The position numbers and the translations under genes are program-made. Positions 1-8,391 of a stretch of DNA of 64,000 nt are shown piece by piece. Under the pieces are notes generated by a model, which did no database searches, had not been told where the DNA came from, and saw only the letters and a list, made by a program, of their open reading frames with translations. Numbering within the stretch: position 1 is the first letter of the stretch; the number at the start of each line of letters is the position of its first letter. The stretch comes from JBEEFP01 sp041166085 (GTDB taxonomy: Bacteria; Actinomycetota; Acidimicrobiia; Acidimicrobiales; JAFATL01): NCBI GenBank assembly GCA_041166085.1, contig JBEEFP010000056.1:1-64000 (forward strand). The letters run 5' to 3'.

Positions 1-45
1 TCTCGAGGAAATAGGGGCCGATATTCGGCCCCTATTTCCTCGAGA
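1..45. terminator. Intergenic palindrome, TCTCGAGG family (member 1)
   Basis: This is a perfect inverted repeat with a 21-bp arm and a 3-nt loop (tat). The outer arm starts TCTCGAGGAA and the centre is ATAGGGGCCGA. It lies 19 nt beyond the stop of the leftward gene at 65-520, so it can act as its terminator. There is no U-tract. The same outer arm recurs in five other intergenic palindromes of this window. It touches the window edge, so flanking sequence is unseen. Confidence 0.75.
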
Positions 46-64
46 CGGCGGGTAGTGGCGTGTC

Positions 65-520
65 CTACGGCCGCGGGACGGTGTCGAGGTCGGCCTGGAC
101 GGCGGCCCGGTCGTCGTCCTCGGCGATGGCAGCCGTGGCCGTGCGGGCCAACTCGAGAAAGCGTCCCGCCTGGTCGTGGTCGCCGGCCACCGCGCAACCC
201 CGCGCCAGCGCCTCGTAGGCGAAGGCGATGTCCCAGTCGCCGATATCGTGCTCCTCGCAGATCGCGAGGCACCGATGGGCGTGGAAGAGCGCTGGCTCGG
301 CCCGTCCGAGGACGGCGTAGACGCGCGAGCACTGCCACTCACCCCGCGCCGCGTTGACGGGCGCACCGCTCTGCAACCAGTGGAAGCACGAGGCATGGGC
401 GGCGTGGATCATCTCCGCGTCGTCGGCGGCGGATCGGTTCGCGCTGTCGAGCAACGTCCACACGTGGTTGAACAGTGCGGCCGCCATGTTGCGCTCGCTG
501 TCGGCGTCCAGCGGTGTCAT
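65..520 (-). CDS. Small helical (TPR-like) protein of unknown function
   Basis: A protein of about 151 residues with no signal peptide. It is alpha-helical and rich in Ala, with TPR-like helix pairs (for example the stretch around VYAVLGRAEPALFHAHRCL). Similar small repeat proteins often act as scaffolds; no enzymatic motif is visible. The start was set at the ATG of MTPLDADSE, 16 nt downstream of the stop of the MDMPI-like gene. The open frame continues further upstream, but there it only shadows that gene. The pair is probably co-transcribed and ends at the palindrome at 1-45. The function is unknown and the fold call is an inference from helix pattern. Confidence 0.6.
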   Translation of the reverse strand: MTPLDADSERNMAAALFNHVWTLLDSANRSAADDAEMIHAAHASCFHWLQSGAPVNAARGEWQCSRVYAVLGRAEPALFHAHRCLAICEEHDIGDWDIAFAYEALARGCAVAGDHDQAGRFLELARTATAAIAEDDDRAAVQADLDTVPRP

Positions 521-536
521 GTCTGGTGCAGCCTCC

Positions 537-1259
537 TCAGGAGGGGATGAAGTTCGACAGGAGGCCGATGAGGGCGTCGCTGTCGGGCGGAATCCTGCGG
601 CCGTAGAAGGCGAGCACGAACGCAGACGGCTCGATGGTGATCGGCGTTCCGCCCGTTCCCTCCGCGACCGACAGCCGTCCCGGACCCACGTCGAGGCGTA
701 CGGGCGTGGCGTCACCGAGGCGCAGCTCGTAGCTGGCCTCGGCCGCGTCAGGCCTGACCCACCCGCTCAGCAGGTCGGTGGGCACGAGCAGCCGCGCCTC
801 CTCGTCGGTGATGGTCCAGGGCCGGTCGACCGCAGAGGCCACGTCGTATCCGTGCACGACGAACTCCCCGAGCACGATGCGCAGCGCAGGAGTCATGGTC
901 GTGCGCATGCCGCCGTGGAAGTCGAAGGTGCGGTCCTCGGGGATCTTCGGGAACACCACGTCGAGGGCGGTGTGGACGTCCTCTCGCAGGAGGGCCACCA
1001 GCACCGGCAGGTCGCGGTCGGGCGTTTCGTCGAGCACCTGCTGGTTGAGACCGGCGGTCGCCGATGCGGTCGGACTGCGACGTCTGTCGGCGTAGCCCCG
1101 GCGCACGACGGTGAGGACGTGAGCCACCGTCTCGCCCACGTTCCACACCAGCCCCGGGACGGGGCGGGCGCCGTGCTCCGGATCGAGCGAGGCGACCAGG
1201 TCGATGAAGCGCCCTGAGGACGCGTGCAGCGCCGCCATCACCTCGTCCCGGCCGGTCAC
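537..1259 (-). CDS. Mycothiol-dependent maleylpyruvate isomerase-family (DinB-like) protein
   Basis: About 240 residues. The N-terminal four-helix DinB/MDMPI domain is recognisable: it opens with VTGRDEVMAALHASSGRFID, then has GLVWNVGETVAHVL carrying the usual metal-ligand His, and later VVHGYDVASAV with a second candidate His. A C-terminal sterol-carrier-like half follows (about residues 160-240). Family members use mycothiol, the actinobacterial thiol, as a cofactor for isomerisation or detoxification; the substrate here is unknown. GTG at 1259 is preferred because it fits the family N-terminus and leaves a usable gap to the divergent gene. An ATG at 1283 is the alternative. Confidence 0.72.
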   Translation of the reverse strand: MTGRDEVMAALHASSGRFIDLVASLDPEHGARPVPGLVWNVGETVAHVLTVVRRGYADRRRSPTASATAGLNQQVLDETPDRDLPVLVALLREDVHTALDVVFPKIPEDRTFDFHGGMRTTMTPALRIVLGEFVVHGYDVASAVDRPWTITDEEARLLVPTDLLSGWVRPDAAEASYELRLGDATPVRLDVGPGRLSVAEGTGGTPITIEPSAFVLAFYGRRIPPDSDALIGLLSNFIPS

Positions 1260-1294
1260 GGCCGCACCATAGCCACCACCCATTCGCGGTCATC

Positions 1295-3376
1295 ATGGTG
1301 TGCATGCGAGGACGGACCCGGCGGTGGATGGCGCAAGCGGCGTTGCTGGCCCTGGTGGCCACGGCCGCGGTGGCGATACCCACCACGCCGGCGGCAGCCG
1401 CCACCGTCCCCGCCGGCTTCACCGATCAGGTCGTGGCCGCCGTCCTCTCGCCCACCGCCATGGCCTTCCTGCCCGATGGCCGCCTGCTGGTGACGACCCA
1501 GCCCGGTCAGCTCCGGGTGATCCAGAACGACGTTCTCGTGGCCACGGCCGCCCTCACGCTGACGGTCTGCAGCAACTCCGAGCGGGGGTTGTTGGGTGTG
1601 GCCGTCGACCCCGCCTTCGGAACGACGAACAACAACTGGATCTACCTCTATTACACGGCCAACGCGGCAGGGACGTGTGTGAATCGGGTGTCCAAGTTCG
1701 CGATGACAGGCAACACGGTCGATCCCACGAGCGAGGTGACGCTCGTCGACAACATGCCGTCGACGGCCGGCAACCACAACGGTGGCGACGTGCACTTCGG
1801 CAACGACGGCCTGCTCTACATCAGCATCGGTGACGGCGGGTGCGACTACAAGGACACGACGAAATGCGGGGGCCAGAACACGGCGTCACGCGACCAGAAC
1901 ATCCTCCTCGGCAAGATCCTCCGCATCACCAAGGACGGTGGCATTCCCGCCGGCAACCCGTTCCAAGGTTCCAACTCGGCCCGCTGCAACGTGACGGGGC
2001 GGACGACCGCGAACAAGTGCCAGGAGACGTTCGCGTGGGGCCTGCGCAATCCGTTCCGGTTCGCCTTCGACCCGAATGTCGCCGGCGCCAAGTTCCACAT
2101 CAACGACGTCGGTCAGAACCTCTGGGAGGAGATCGACCTCGGCACCGCGGGAGCGGACTTCGGGTGGAACGTCCGCGAGGGCCACTGCGCCAACGGATCG
2201 ACGACGGACTGCGGGCCGCCCCCGTCCGGCATGACCAACCCCATCTTCGACTACGGCAGGGGCACGGAGAACTGCGCGTCGATCACCGGCGGCGCGTTCG
2301 TCCCGACCGGCGCGTGGCCTGCGCCTTACAGCGGCGCGTACCTCTTCGCCGACTACGTGTGCGGCAGGATCTTCCGCCTGGTCGACAACGGCAACGGGAC
2401 CTTCAGCCGCGTCGACTTCGTCACCGACCTGGGCGGAAGCAGCGCGACGTCGCTGACCTTCGGCCCATCGCCGACCGGTCAGTCGCTGTACTACACGAGC
2501 TACGCCGATGGCGGCACCGTCCACCGCATCAACGCCACGTCCGGCAACCGTCCGCCCACCGCCGCCATCGGGGCCACGCCCGCATCGGGACCGCTTCCGC
2601 TGCACGTGAGCTTCACCAGCACGGGTAGCAATGACCCCGACTCGGGTGACACGTTGTCCTACCGCTGGACCTTCGGCGACGGCTCCCCCGTCGACACCAC
2701 CTCCGGTTCGACCGCGACCCACGACTACACGACGGCCGGCGTCTACACGGCGAGCCTCACCGTCGTGGACAACCACGGCGCCGCGTCACAACCGGCCAAC
2801 GCGACCATCACCGCCGGCAACCGCGCCCCGCAGCCGACCATCACCGCCCCGAGCGCCACCACCACGTTCAAGGTGGGCCAGCAGATCACCCTGCAAGGTT
2901 CGGCCACCGACCCCGAGGACGGCACCGTTCCCGCGTCGCGGCTGGAGTGGACCGTGATCAAGCACCACGACACCCACACCCATCCCTTCCTCGGCCCCGT
3001 CACGGGCGCCACCGCGACCTTCACCGCGCCGTCCCCGGAGGATCTCCTCGCGGCCGGCAACAGCTACCTGGAGATCCAACTCAAGGCCACCGACTCGGCC
3101 GGCCTGAGCACCACCGTCACCCAGGACCTCCAGCCGAGGAAGGTCGACGTCACCTTCGCGACTGTTCCCGGTGGATTGACCCTGGAGATCGGCGGCACGC
3201 CGATCACCGCCCCGCAGACGTTCGTGTCATGGGTCGGATACGGGATCGAAGCCTTCGCGCCGTCGCCCCAGGGTGCGTACCGGTTCCGCAAGTGGTCGGA
3301 CCGGGGCGCACAGCGGCACACCATGACGACGCCGAAGTCGGCCAGCACGCTGACGGCGACGTTCAAGACCGGTTAG
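1295..3376 (+). CDS. Secreted PQQ-dependent sugar (glucose/sorbosone-type) dehydrogenase with PKD domain
   Basis: 693 residues with an N-terminal signal peptide (Arg-rich start, hydrophobic core, PAAAA cleavage region). The six-bladed glucose/sorbosone dehydrogenase domain spans about residues 35-415. It contains GNHNGGDVHFGNDGLLYISIGDGG, typical of the soluble PQQ/calcium glucose dehydrogenase family (the last His-Asn-Gly-Gly is the active-site region), and ETFAWGLRNPFRFAF. A PKD domain follows (about 425-505, with TFGDGSPVDT and YTTAGVYTASLTVVDN), then further beta-sandwich segments. It presumably oxidises sugars outside the cell, passing electrons to PQQ. The ATG at 1304 is an alternative start. 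The gene is transcribed divergently from the MDMPI-like gene. Confidence 0.82.
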   Translation: MVCMRGRTRRWMAQAALLALVATAAVAIPTTPAAAATVPAGFTDQVVAAVLSPTAMAFLPDGRLLVTTQPGQLRVIQNDVLVATAALTLTVCSNSERGLLGVAVDPAFGTTNNNWIYLYYTANAAGTCVNRVSKFAMTGNTVDPTSEVTLVDNMPSTAGNHNGGDVHFGNDGLLYISIGDGGCDYKDTTKCGGQNTASRDQNILLGKILRITKDGGIPAGNPFQGSNSARCNVTGRTTANKCQETFAWGLRNPFRFAFDPNVAGAKFHINDVGQNLWEEIDLGTAGADFGWNVREGHCANGSTTDCGPPPSGMTNPIFDYGRGTENCASITGGAFVPTGAWPAPYSGAYLFADYVCGRIFRLVDNGNGTFSRVDFVTDLGGSSATSLTFGPSPTGQSLYYTSYADGGTVHRINATSGNRPPTAAIGATPASGPLPLHVSFTSTGSNDPDSGDTLSYRWTFGDGSPVDTTSGSTATHDYTTAGVYTASLTVVDNHGAASQPANATITAGNRAPQPTITAPSATTTFKVGQQITLQGSATDPEDGTVPASRLEWTVIKHHDTHTHPFLGPVTGATATFTAPSPEDLLAAGNSYLEIQLKATDSAGLSTTVTQDLQPRKVDVTFATVPGGLTLEIGGTPITAPQTFVSWVGYGIEAFAPSPQGAYRFRKWSDRGAQRHTMTTPKSASTLTATFKTG

Positions 3377-3399
3377 GGCGTCAGGGCGTCAGGGCGTCA
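3376..3399. repeat. Three tandem copies of GGGCGTCA
   Basis: Three exact 8-bp units begin at the last base of the sugar dehydrogenase stop codon. They are too short to indicate function and are probably replication slippage. Confidence 0.6.
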
Positions 3400-3532
3400 G
3401 CAGTGGGTCGTAGGCGACGGGATCGTCGTCGTCCCACGTGGCCACCACCAGCAGGCCGATGGCTGCGCAGCGCTGAGCGACCTTCGCGACGGCGCCGACG
3501 GTGTCCGTCACGGTTCGGAGAAGTGTTGTCAC
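3389..3532 (-). CDS. Possible 47-residue small protein
   Basis: A leftward GTG-initiated frame between the convergent end of the sugar dehydrogenase and the divergent enoyl-CoA hydratase. It encodes a helical N-terminal half with a hydrophobic stretch (CAAIGLLVVATW) and an acidic end (DDDDPVAYDPLLTP). It would fill an otherwise empty 210-bp gap, but no Shine-Dalgarno is evident and no family is recognised. Treat it as speculative. Confidence 0.22.
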   Translation of the reverse strand: MTTLLRTVTDTVGAVAKVAQRCAAIGLLVVATWDDDDPVAYDPLLTP

Positions 3533-3586
3533 GGCCCGTGGGTTACCCCGGCGCCGAGGCGCGCAAACGGCTCGTACAGTCACTGT

Positions 3587-4405
3587 GTGGAATGGCACAC
3601 CGTGCAGTACGACGTGGCCGACCGTGTGGCGCTCGTCACCCTCGACCGTCCTGACCGTGGCAACGCATGGACGGGTCGCATGGAGGTCGAGTTCCGCACC
3701 GCCATCGCGATGGCGGCCGACGACGACGCGGTCGGGGCCATCGTCGTCACCGGCGCGGGACGCTCGTTCTGCGTGGGCGCCGACACCCAGGCCCTCGACG
3801 GAATCGCCGCCACCGGCGACTACGACAGCGGCGTCCGAGGGGTCCTCCCGCAGCCCGGGGACGCCGAGGACCCGGTCGCCGCCACCCGGCACGGCTACCT
3901 GCTGACCGTTCCCAAGCCGATCATCGCCGCGGTGAACGGCGGCGTGGCCGGCGTCGGTTTCGTGCTCATGTGCTTCACCGACATTCGCTTCGCCACCCCA
4001 GAGGCCAAGATCACGACGTCGTTCGCCAAGCTCGGCCTGCCCGCCGAGCACGGCGTGTCGTGGATGCTCTCGCGCCTCATCGGCACCGGACCGGCGACCG
4101 AGCTGCTGCTGTCCAGCCGGGTCATCACCGGCCAGGAGGCCAAGGCGATCGGGTTGGTGAGCCAGGTGCACCCGGCCGCCGAGCTCGTCGCCGCGACGGC
4201 CGACTACGCCCGCACGCTCGCGTCGCAGCGCTCCCCCGCCGCTCTGCGCGTGTTGAAGCGCCAGCTGCTCGCCGACGCCCAGCGCTCGTTGCGCGAGTCG
4301 GCGGACGAGTCCGTCGTGCTGATGGAGGAGATGATGCGGGAGGCCGACTTCCGCGAGGGGGCGGCCGCGCTGGCCGAGAGGCGCCCGCCCCGATTCCGCT
4401 CCTGA
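3587..4405 (+). CDS. Enoyl-CoA hydratase/isomerase (crotonase) family protein
   Basis: 272 residues with a complete crotonase fold. The N-terminal VALVTLDRPDRGNAWTG is the family signature. The CoA/oxyanion segment GAGRSFCVGADTQAL matches the usual AFCAGAD type. The second oxyanion strand is KPIIAAVNGGVAGVGFVLMCFTDIRFAT, and the C-terminal ITGQEAKAIGLVSQV is typical. The catalytic Glu at the usual hydratase position appears as PAEHGVSW. The enzyme hydrates or isomerises an enoyl-CoA in the cytosol; the exact substrate cannot be told. It stands alone, upstream of the two tRNA genes. Confidence 0.85.
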   Translation: MEWHTVQYDVADRVALVTLDRPDRGNAWTGRMEVEFRTAIAMAADDDAVGAIVVTGAGRSFCVGADTQALDGIAATGDYDSGVRGVLPQPGDAEDPVAATRHGYLLTVPKPIIAAVNGGVAGVGFVLMCFTDIRFATPEAKITTSFAKLGLPAEHGVSWMLSRLIGTGPATELLLSSRVITGQEAKAIGLVSQVHPAAELVAATADYARTLASQRSPAALRVLKRQLLADAQRSLRESADESVVLMEEMMREADFREGAAALAERRPPRFRS

Positions 4406-4441
4406 GGGCGCCGGGCGGTATGCGACACTGGGCGGCTCCAT

Positions 4442-4516
4442 GGTGGCCGTAGCTCAGGTGGTTAGAGCGCCAGGTTGTGATCCTGGAAGTCGGGGGTTCG
4501 AGTCCCCTCGGCCACC
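4442..4516 (+). tRNA. tRNA-His (GTG anticodon)
   Basis: The acceptor stem GTGGCCG/CGGCCAC pairs perfectly, preceded by the extra G-1 that faces C73, the identity element of tRNA-His. The anticodon loop TTGTGAT and the T-arm GGGGG-TTCGAGT-CCCCT (GTTCGAGTC core) are present. CCA is not encoded. Confidence 0.95.
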
Positions 4517-4536
4517 CGCTTAAGCTCGACTCCTCC

Positions 4537-4608
4537 GCGCCTCTAGCTCAATGGCAGAGCAACGGACTCTTAATCCGCAGGTTCTGGGTTCGAATCCCAG
4601 GGGGCGCA
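4537..4608 (+). tRNA. tRNA-Lys (CTT anticodon)
   Basis: 72 nt. The acceptor stem GCGCCTC/GGGGCGC has one G-U pair, the anticodon loop holds CTT, and the T-arm CTGGG-TTCGAAT-CCCAG is perfect. It lies 20 nt after tRNA-His, probably in one transcript. CCA is not encoded. Confidence 0.95.
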
Positions 4609-4682
4609 CGAACCACGACACATCGCCGCGCCCGTTCGCTCTACGCTGCCCCGGTCAGTCTGGGGAAGGAGCCGGTGGACCT

Positions 4683-5114
4683 GTGAAGCGGACCAGCAAG
4701 GCGGAGCAGATCGAGCTGCTGGGGAACGTGAGTCTCTTCTCCGAGTGCAGCAAGAAGGAGCTGGGGCAGGTGGCCTCGATGATGCAGGAGCGCCGGGTCG
4801 AGTCGGGCAGCCTGCTCACTCGTGAGGGCGAGGACGGCGACGAGTTCTTCGTCGTCGCCGAGGGCCTGGCCGACGCGGTCATCGGCGGCAAGAAGGTCGG
4901 GTCCATCAAGCCCGGGTCGTTCTTCGGCGAGATGGCGCTGCTCGATCAGGGTCCCCGGGTCGCGACCGTCACGGCGAAGCTGCCCACCCGCGTGCTCGTC
5001 CTCGACGCCAAGGGCTTCGCCCGTGTCGTGCGCGACTCGCCGTCGGTGGCTCTCAAGGTGATGAAGACCCTCGCCGAGCGGCTGCGGGCCCTGGAGACCA
5101 GCCCCACCCGCTGA
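4683..5114 (+). CDS. Small cyclic-nucleotide-binding (Crp/cNMP-type) domain protein
   Basis: 143 residues made almost entirely of one cNMP-binding beta-roll (about residues 15-130). The phosphate-binding cassette is visible as IKPGSFFGEMALLDQGPRVATVTA, matching the FGE(X)AL...R(S/A)ATV consensus with the conserved Glu and Arg. No helix-turn-helix follows, so it is not a classical CRP regulator; it may be a regulatory module for a partner protein. The GTG start at 4683 is supported by an upstream GGAAGGAG. It follows the tRNA pair and ends at a strong palindrome shared with the convergent gene. Confidence 0.82.
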   Translation: MKRTSKAEQIELLGNVSLFSECSKKELGQVASMMQERRVESGSLLTREGEDGDEFFVVAEGLADAVIGGKKVGSIKPGSFFGEMALLDQGPRVATVTAKLPTRVLVLDAKGFARVVRDSPSVALKVMKTLAERLRALETSPTR

Positions 5115-5135
5115 GCCCGCGGCTCCAAACGTGCG

Positions 5136-5180
5136 TCTCGAGGAACTGGGGTACCGAATCGGTACCCCAGTTCCTCGAGA
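5136..5180. terminator. Bidirectional palindrome, TCTCGAGG family (member 2)
   Basis: A perfect 21-bp stem with loop aat. The outer arm is TCTCGAGGAA and the core CTGGGGTACCG. It sits between convergent genes, 21 nt from the stop of the cNMP protein and 18 nt from the stop of the glycosidase-like gene, so it probably ends transcription from both sides. Confidence 0.8.
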
Positions 5181-5198
5181 GTCGCCGTTGCGCCGGGT

Positions 5199-6548
5199 CT
5201 AGGTGTTCCGGCGGGGGCGCTGCAGGGCCTGCACGGTGGCGGCGTCGAGGACGCCGGTGACCGGGACGCCGAGTTGGCGCTGGAGGTCCTGCAGGGCGGC
5301 CAGGGTGGCCGAGCCGAACGTCCCGTCGACGGCGACGGGGCGGCCGAGGCCCTTGAGCACTCGTTGCAGGGCGGCCACCCGTCCGCCCGGCTCGGCGTTG
5401 GGCGCCAGCGGCTGCACGTCGATGACATCGGACTCCGCGATCGCCCGCCACTGGTCGGCATTGGCCGTGTCCCACGACCAGAACGAATAGCTGGCCACGC
5501 CGAGGTCGCCCGCTGTGCGCATGAACCGGTGGAGGTCTGCGGTCGAGGGCGCTGGCCAGGCGTGTGACCCATCGATGCCAGGGTCGTAGGCCTGCCCAAC
5601 AGGCAGGACCGGCTTCCCGAGGGGGGCCAACGTCGCGATGGCGCCCGCCACATCCGCGCCCGGATCGCGGTTGACCCAGTAGACCATCGGGGCGATGGCG
5701 TCAAAGTGTTCGGTGACGACGTCGTACGGATACCAACGCCGCGCATCGGGACGGGGGACGGCCGCGATGAGCAACACCTGCGGACCGGCCAGCTCGCGCA
5801 GGCGGGATCCGTAGGCCCGCGCGCCGTCCACGGTCAGGTTCGTGCCTTCGGACGGGGTCTCGATGTCTGCCGCGAAGCCGTCGATCTGGTGACCGTCGGC
5901 CGTCGTGTACGCGATCTCGCCCGTCGCCCGTTCGGCATCGGCGATCGGGTCCTGCAAGTAGGGGTAGTCCCAGCCGATCACCTTGACCCCAGCCTTGTGG
6001 GCGAGCGGCAGCAGCGCGTCGAGGTCACGCTGGGCGTAGAAACCCTTCTTGGACGATCCCAACCGGACGTAGACATGGGTCACGCCGTACTCGACGGCGT
6101 GGTTGACCATCGCTTGCACGTTGCCGCGAGTCACGCGGTCGAGCACGTGGACCCACATGCCCTTGCCGACGGGCACCGTCGGCTTGAGGGGCAGCGGTAC
6201 GTTCACCGGCTGCACCTCCGGCCCGGCCACCGGGCCGGCCGCGGTCGGGACCGGGGAGACTGCGGGGGGATCGACGCTCGCTTCCACCGATGCGCTGTCG
6301 AACGCGGGGGACGCGAGGGCGCGCTGTCCCCGAGGGACGACCAGCACACTGACGACCCCGATCACCACCAGGAGGGCGGCCGCACTCCAACGCAGGTGCA
6401 GCTGCTCACGAGGCTCGCCTCGCCTCGTCCACAGCCGGCGCCCGCCGGCGACGGCGCGCGCCGTCGCCTTCGAGACCGCCTCTGATCCCTGCTTCCTCCA
6501 ACGCTGCGCTCGCGTTTCGAGCGTCCGCGTGTCCGCAGAACAAGTCAA
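5199..6548 (-). CDS. Membrane-anchored glycoside-hydrolase-like protein with peptidoglycan-binding domain
   Basis: 449 residues. A basic N-terminus is followed by one transmembrane segment (about residues 53-73, SAAALLVVIGVVSVLVV), so the rest is outside the cell. The central region (about 125-375) resembles the putative TIM-barrel glycosidase family DUF4015, with TADGHQIDGFAADIETPSEG (acidic residues at the putative active site) and IAPMVYWVNRDPG. The C-terminus (about 385-445) is a PG_binding_1 domain (GRVAALQRVLKGLGRPVAVDG). It likely acts on or is anchored to cell-wall glycans. The TTG start is uncertain. It is convergent with the cNMP protein. Confidence 0.7.
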   Translation of the reverse strand: MTCSADTRTLETRAQRWRKQGSEAVSKATARAVAGGRRLWTRRGEPREQLHLRWSAAALLVVIGVVSVLVVPRGQRALASPAFDSASVEASVDPPAVSPVPTAAGPVAGPEVQPVNVPLPLKPTVPVGKGMWVHVLDRVTRGNVQAMVNHAVEYGVTHVYVRLGSSKKGFYAQRDLDALLPLAHKAGVKVIGWDYPYLQDPIADAERATGEIAYTTADGHQIDGFAADIETPSEGTNLTVDGARAYGSRLRELAGPQVLLIAAVPRPDARRWYPYDVVTEHFDAIAPMVYWVNRDPGADVAGAIATLAPLGKPVLPVGQAYDPGIDGSHAWPAPSTADLHRFMRTAGDLGVASYSFWSWDTANADQWRAIAESDVIDVQPLAPNAEPGGRVAALQRVLKGLGRPVAVDGTFGSATLAALQDLQRQLGVPVTGVLDAATVQALQRPRRNT

Positions 6549-6692
6549 GCCCCGCCGTCCCCCTGTTCATGCGCCGCAAGGCGCTCCGCCGACCGAAATC
6601 ATCGACTCACGCCCCCTGATGCTTGAGGGATTCGAGCCCGATTTCCGGCATTTGCGCCCGCCCCCCGCCGTGGGGTGCGACAAGAGGAAAGT

Positions 6693-7616
6693 TTAGACCC
6701 TCTCCGGAGGGGGTAAATACGCGGGTCGCCAGATTGGGCCATTTGACCCATCGGCCACGGGGCTCGACAGCCGCCCCACGCCCGCGATCTCCAGCTCGAC
6801 CGTGTCGCCGGTGCCGAGCCACGGGTAGGCCCCGCCACCGTGGGTGAGCGCCAGCTCCAGGATGCAGCCCGTCCCGCACGTGCCGGACCCGAAGAGGTCA
6901 CCGGCCCGCACCACGCTGGACTCGGCCGCGTAGGCCGTCATCTCGGCCACGCTCCAGTGGCACTCGGCCAGGTCGGCCTCGCTGTACTGACGGCCGTTGA
7001 CCCAGGCCCGCATGGCGCCCGCCGTCGGGTCGAGCTCGTCGGCCGTCACCAGCACGGGCCCGAGGGACGTGGCGAAGTCCTTGCCCTTGGCCGGCCCGAG
7101 GGACAGCGCCATCTCCTCTCGCTGCACGTCGCGGGCCGACCAGTCGTTCATCACCGTGAAGCCGACCACCGCCCGCGCCGCCGCGTCGAGGTCGGCGCCC
7201 ACCACGTCCTCGCCGACGACCCACGCCAGCTCCAGCTCGAAGTCGAGCTGCTGTGTCCGGGCCGGGGGACGGACCGCCGCGCCGGGACCGAGCAGCACGG
7301 CCGGGTTGGAGAAGTAGAAGACGGGCCGGCGATACCAGGCCGGGTCCATCTCCAACCCCCGTCCCGCCCGCGCCGTCGCCACGTGCCGCTCGAAGGCGTA
7401 GAAGTCGCGCACCGCACCGGGCGGATCGACCGGCGCCAGCAGCGTCAGGTCGGCCGCCGCCACCGGGTCGCCCGCATCCGGCGCGACCCAACCCGGCTCC
7501 TGCGTGGCGCGCAGGGCCACGTCGGTGACGCTCCCGATGACGGGATGCACGAGCCCGTCCCCGTCGAGCCGACCGACGGCCGGCCCCGCGTCCGCCTGGT
7601 AGCGGACGAGCTGCAA
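6693..7616 (-). CDS. Fumarylacetoacetate hydrolase (FAH) family protein
   Basis: 307 residues. The FAH fold is recognised from DFYAFERHVATARAGRG near residue 70, the metal-binding segments LDFELELAWVVGEDV and FTVMNDWSARDVQREEM, and the C-terminal FGSGTCGTGCILEL. Family members hydrolyse or decarboxylate acylpyruvates in aromatic-acid and tyrosine breakdown; the substrate here is unknown. The TTG start is 3 nt after the clpP stop codon, so the two genes are almost certainly co-transcribed. Confidence 0.82.
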   Translation of the reverse strand: MQLVRYQADAGPAVGRLDGDGLVHPVIGSVTDVALRATQEPGWVAPDAGDPVAAADLTLLAPVDPPGAVRDFYAFERHVATARAGRGLEMDPAWYRRPVFYFSNPAVLLGPGAAVRPPARTQQLDFELELAWVVGEDVVGADLDAAARAVVGFTVMNDWSARDVQREEMALSLGPAKGKDFATSLGPVLVTADELDPTAGAMRAWVNGRQYSEADLAECHWSVAEMTAYAAESSVVRAGDLFGSGTCGTGCILELALTHGGGAYPWLGTGDTVELEIAGVGRLSSPVADGSNGPIWRPAYLPPPERV

Positions 7617-7619
7617 GTC

Positions 7620-8228
7620 CTACGGGGCGATCTCGGCGGCCGACGCGCGCTCGATCACGCGGTCGATGAAGCCGTAGTCCTTGGCCTCCTCGGCCGTGAA
7701 CCAGCGGTCGCGGTCGGAGTCGGCCTCGATGCGCTCGATCGGCTGGCCGGTGTGGAAGGCGATGCGCTCGGCCATCATCCGCTTGAGGTAGATGATCTGC
7801 TCGGCCTGGATGGCGATGTCGGCCGCCTGGCCCTGCATCTGCCCCGACGGCTGGTGCATGAGGATGCGGCTGTGGGGCAGCGCGTAGCGCTTGCCCGGCT
7901 CACCAGCGCACAACAGGAACTGGCCCATCGACGCGGCCAGGCCCACACAGATGGTGGCCACGTCGCAGCTCACGTACTGCATGGTGTCGTAGATGGCGAG
8001 GCCGGCGGTGACCGAGCCGCCCGGCGAGTTGATGTAGAGCGCGATGTCACGCTCGGCGTCGTCGGCCGCCAGCAGCAGGAGCTGAGCGCAGATGAGGTTG
8101 GCCTGGGTGTCGTCCACCGGTGTGCCAAGGAAGACGATGCGTTCGCGCAGCAGCCGCTGGTAGATGTCGCTGGCGCGATCTCCGGCGATGAACTGGTCCA
8201 TGGCGGCCGGAAGGGGCTGGTTCGGCAT
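7620..8228 (-). CDS. clpP: ATP-dependent Clp protease proteolytic subunit (ClpP)
   Basis: 202 residues, the usual length. The catalytic triad is visible: Ser100 in CVGLAASMGQFLL, His125 in RILMHQPSG, and an Asp in the DRDRWFTAEEAKDYGFID segment. The glycine-rich strand YINSPGGSVTAG that binds substrate is intact. It forms the barrel peptidase chamber served by ClpX/ClpC ATPases, none of which is in this window. The start is set at MPNQPLPAAMD, since upstream codons run into the tRNA-Leu promoter side. The downstream partner is the FAH-family gene. Confidence 0.93.
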   Translation of the reverse strand: MPNQPLPAAMDQFIAGDRASDIYQRLLRERIVFLGTPVDDTQANLICAQLLLLAADDAERDIALYINSPGGSVTAGLAIYDTMQYVSCDVATICVGLAASMGQFLLCAGEPGKRYALPHSRILMHQPSGQMQGQAADIAIQAEQIIYLKRMMAERIAFHTGQPIERIEADSDRDRWFTAEEAKDYGFIDRVIERASAAEIAP

Positions 8229-8267
8229 GGGCCCGAGGGTAGCCTGACGCCCGCTTCTACCGAGCCA

Positions 8268-8347
8268 GGGCCCGTGGTGGAATTGGCATACACGCATGGT
8301 TTAGGTCCATGTGCTTCGGCATGAGAGTTCGAGTCTCTCCGGGCCCA
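8268..8347 (+). tRNA. tRNA-Leu (TAG anticodon)
   Basis: 80 nt. The acceptor stem GGGCCCG/CGGGCCC is perfect, the anticodon stem CATGG/CCATG frames TTTAGGT (anticodon TAG), and a short class-II variable arm follows. The T-arm GAGAG-TTCGAGT-CTCTC is perfect. CCA is not encoded. It is divergent from clpP. Confidence 0.93.
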
Positions 8348-8391
8348 CCGGAGCCCTCACGGTTCTGATCACGACCGGCCGACGCCGAGGG

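Noticed and set aside
3389..4441. A 350-codon frame antisense to the enoyl-CoA hydratase
   Set aside because: Most of it only mirrors the hydratase. Just the last 47 codons, outside the hydratase, were kept as a speculative small gene.
6549..6692. A cyclic-di-AMP (ydaO-type) riboswitch before the peptidoglycan-binding glycosidase-like gene
   Set aside because: A faint CGAATCCCTCAAGC match was noted, but the rest of the aptamer consensus is missing.
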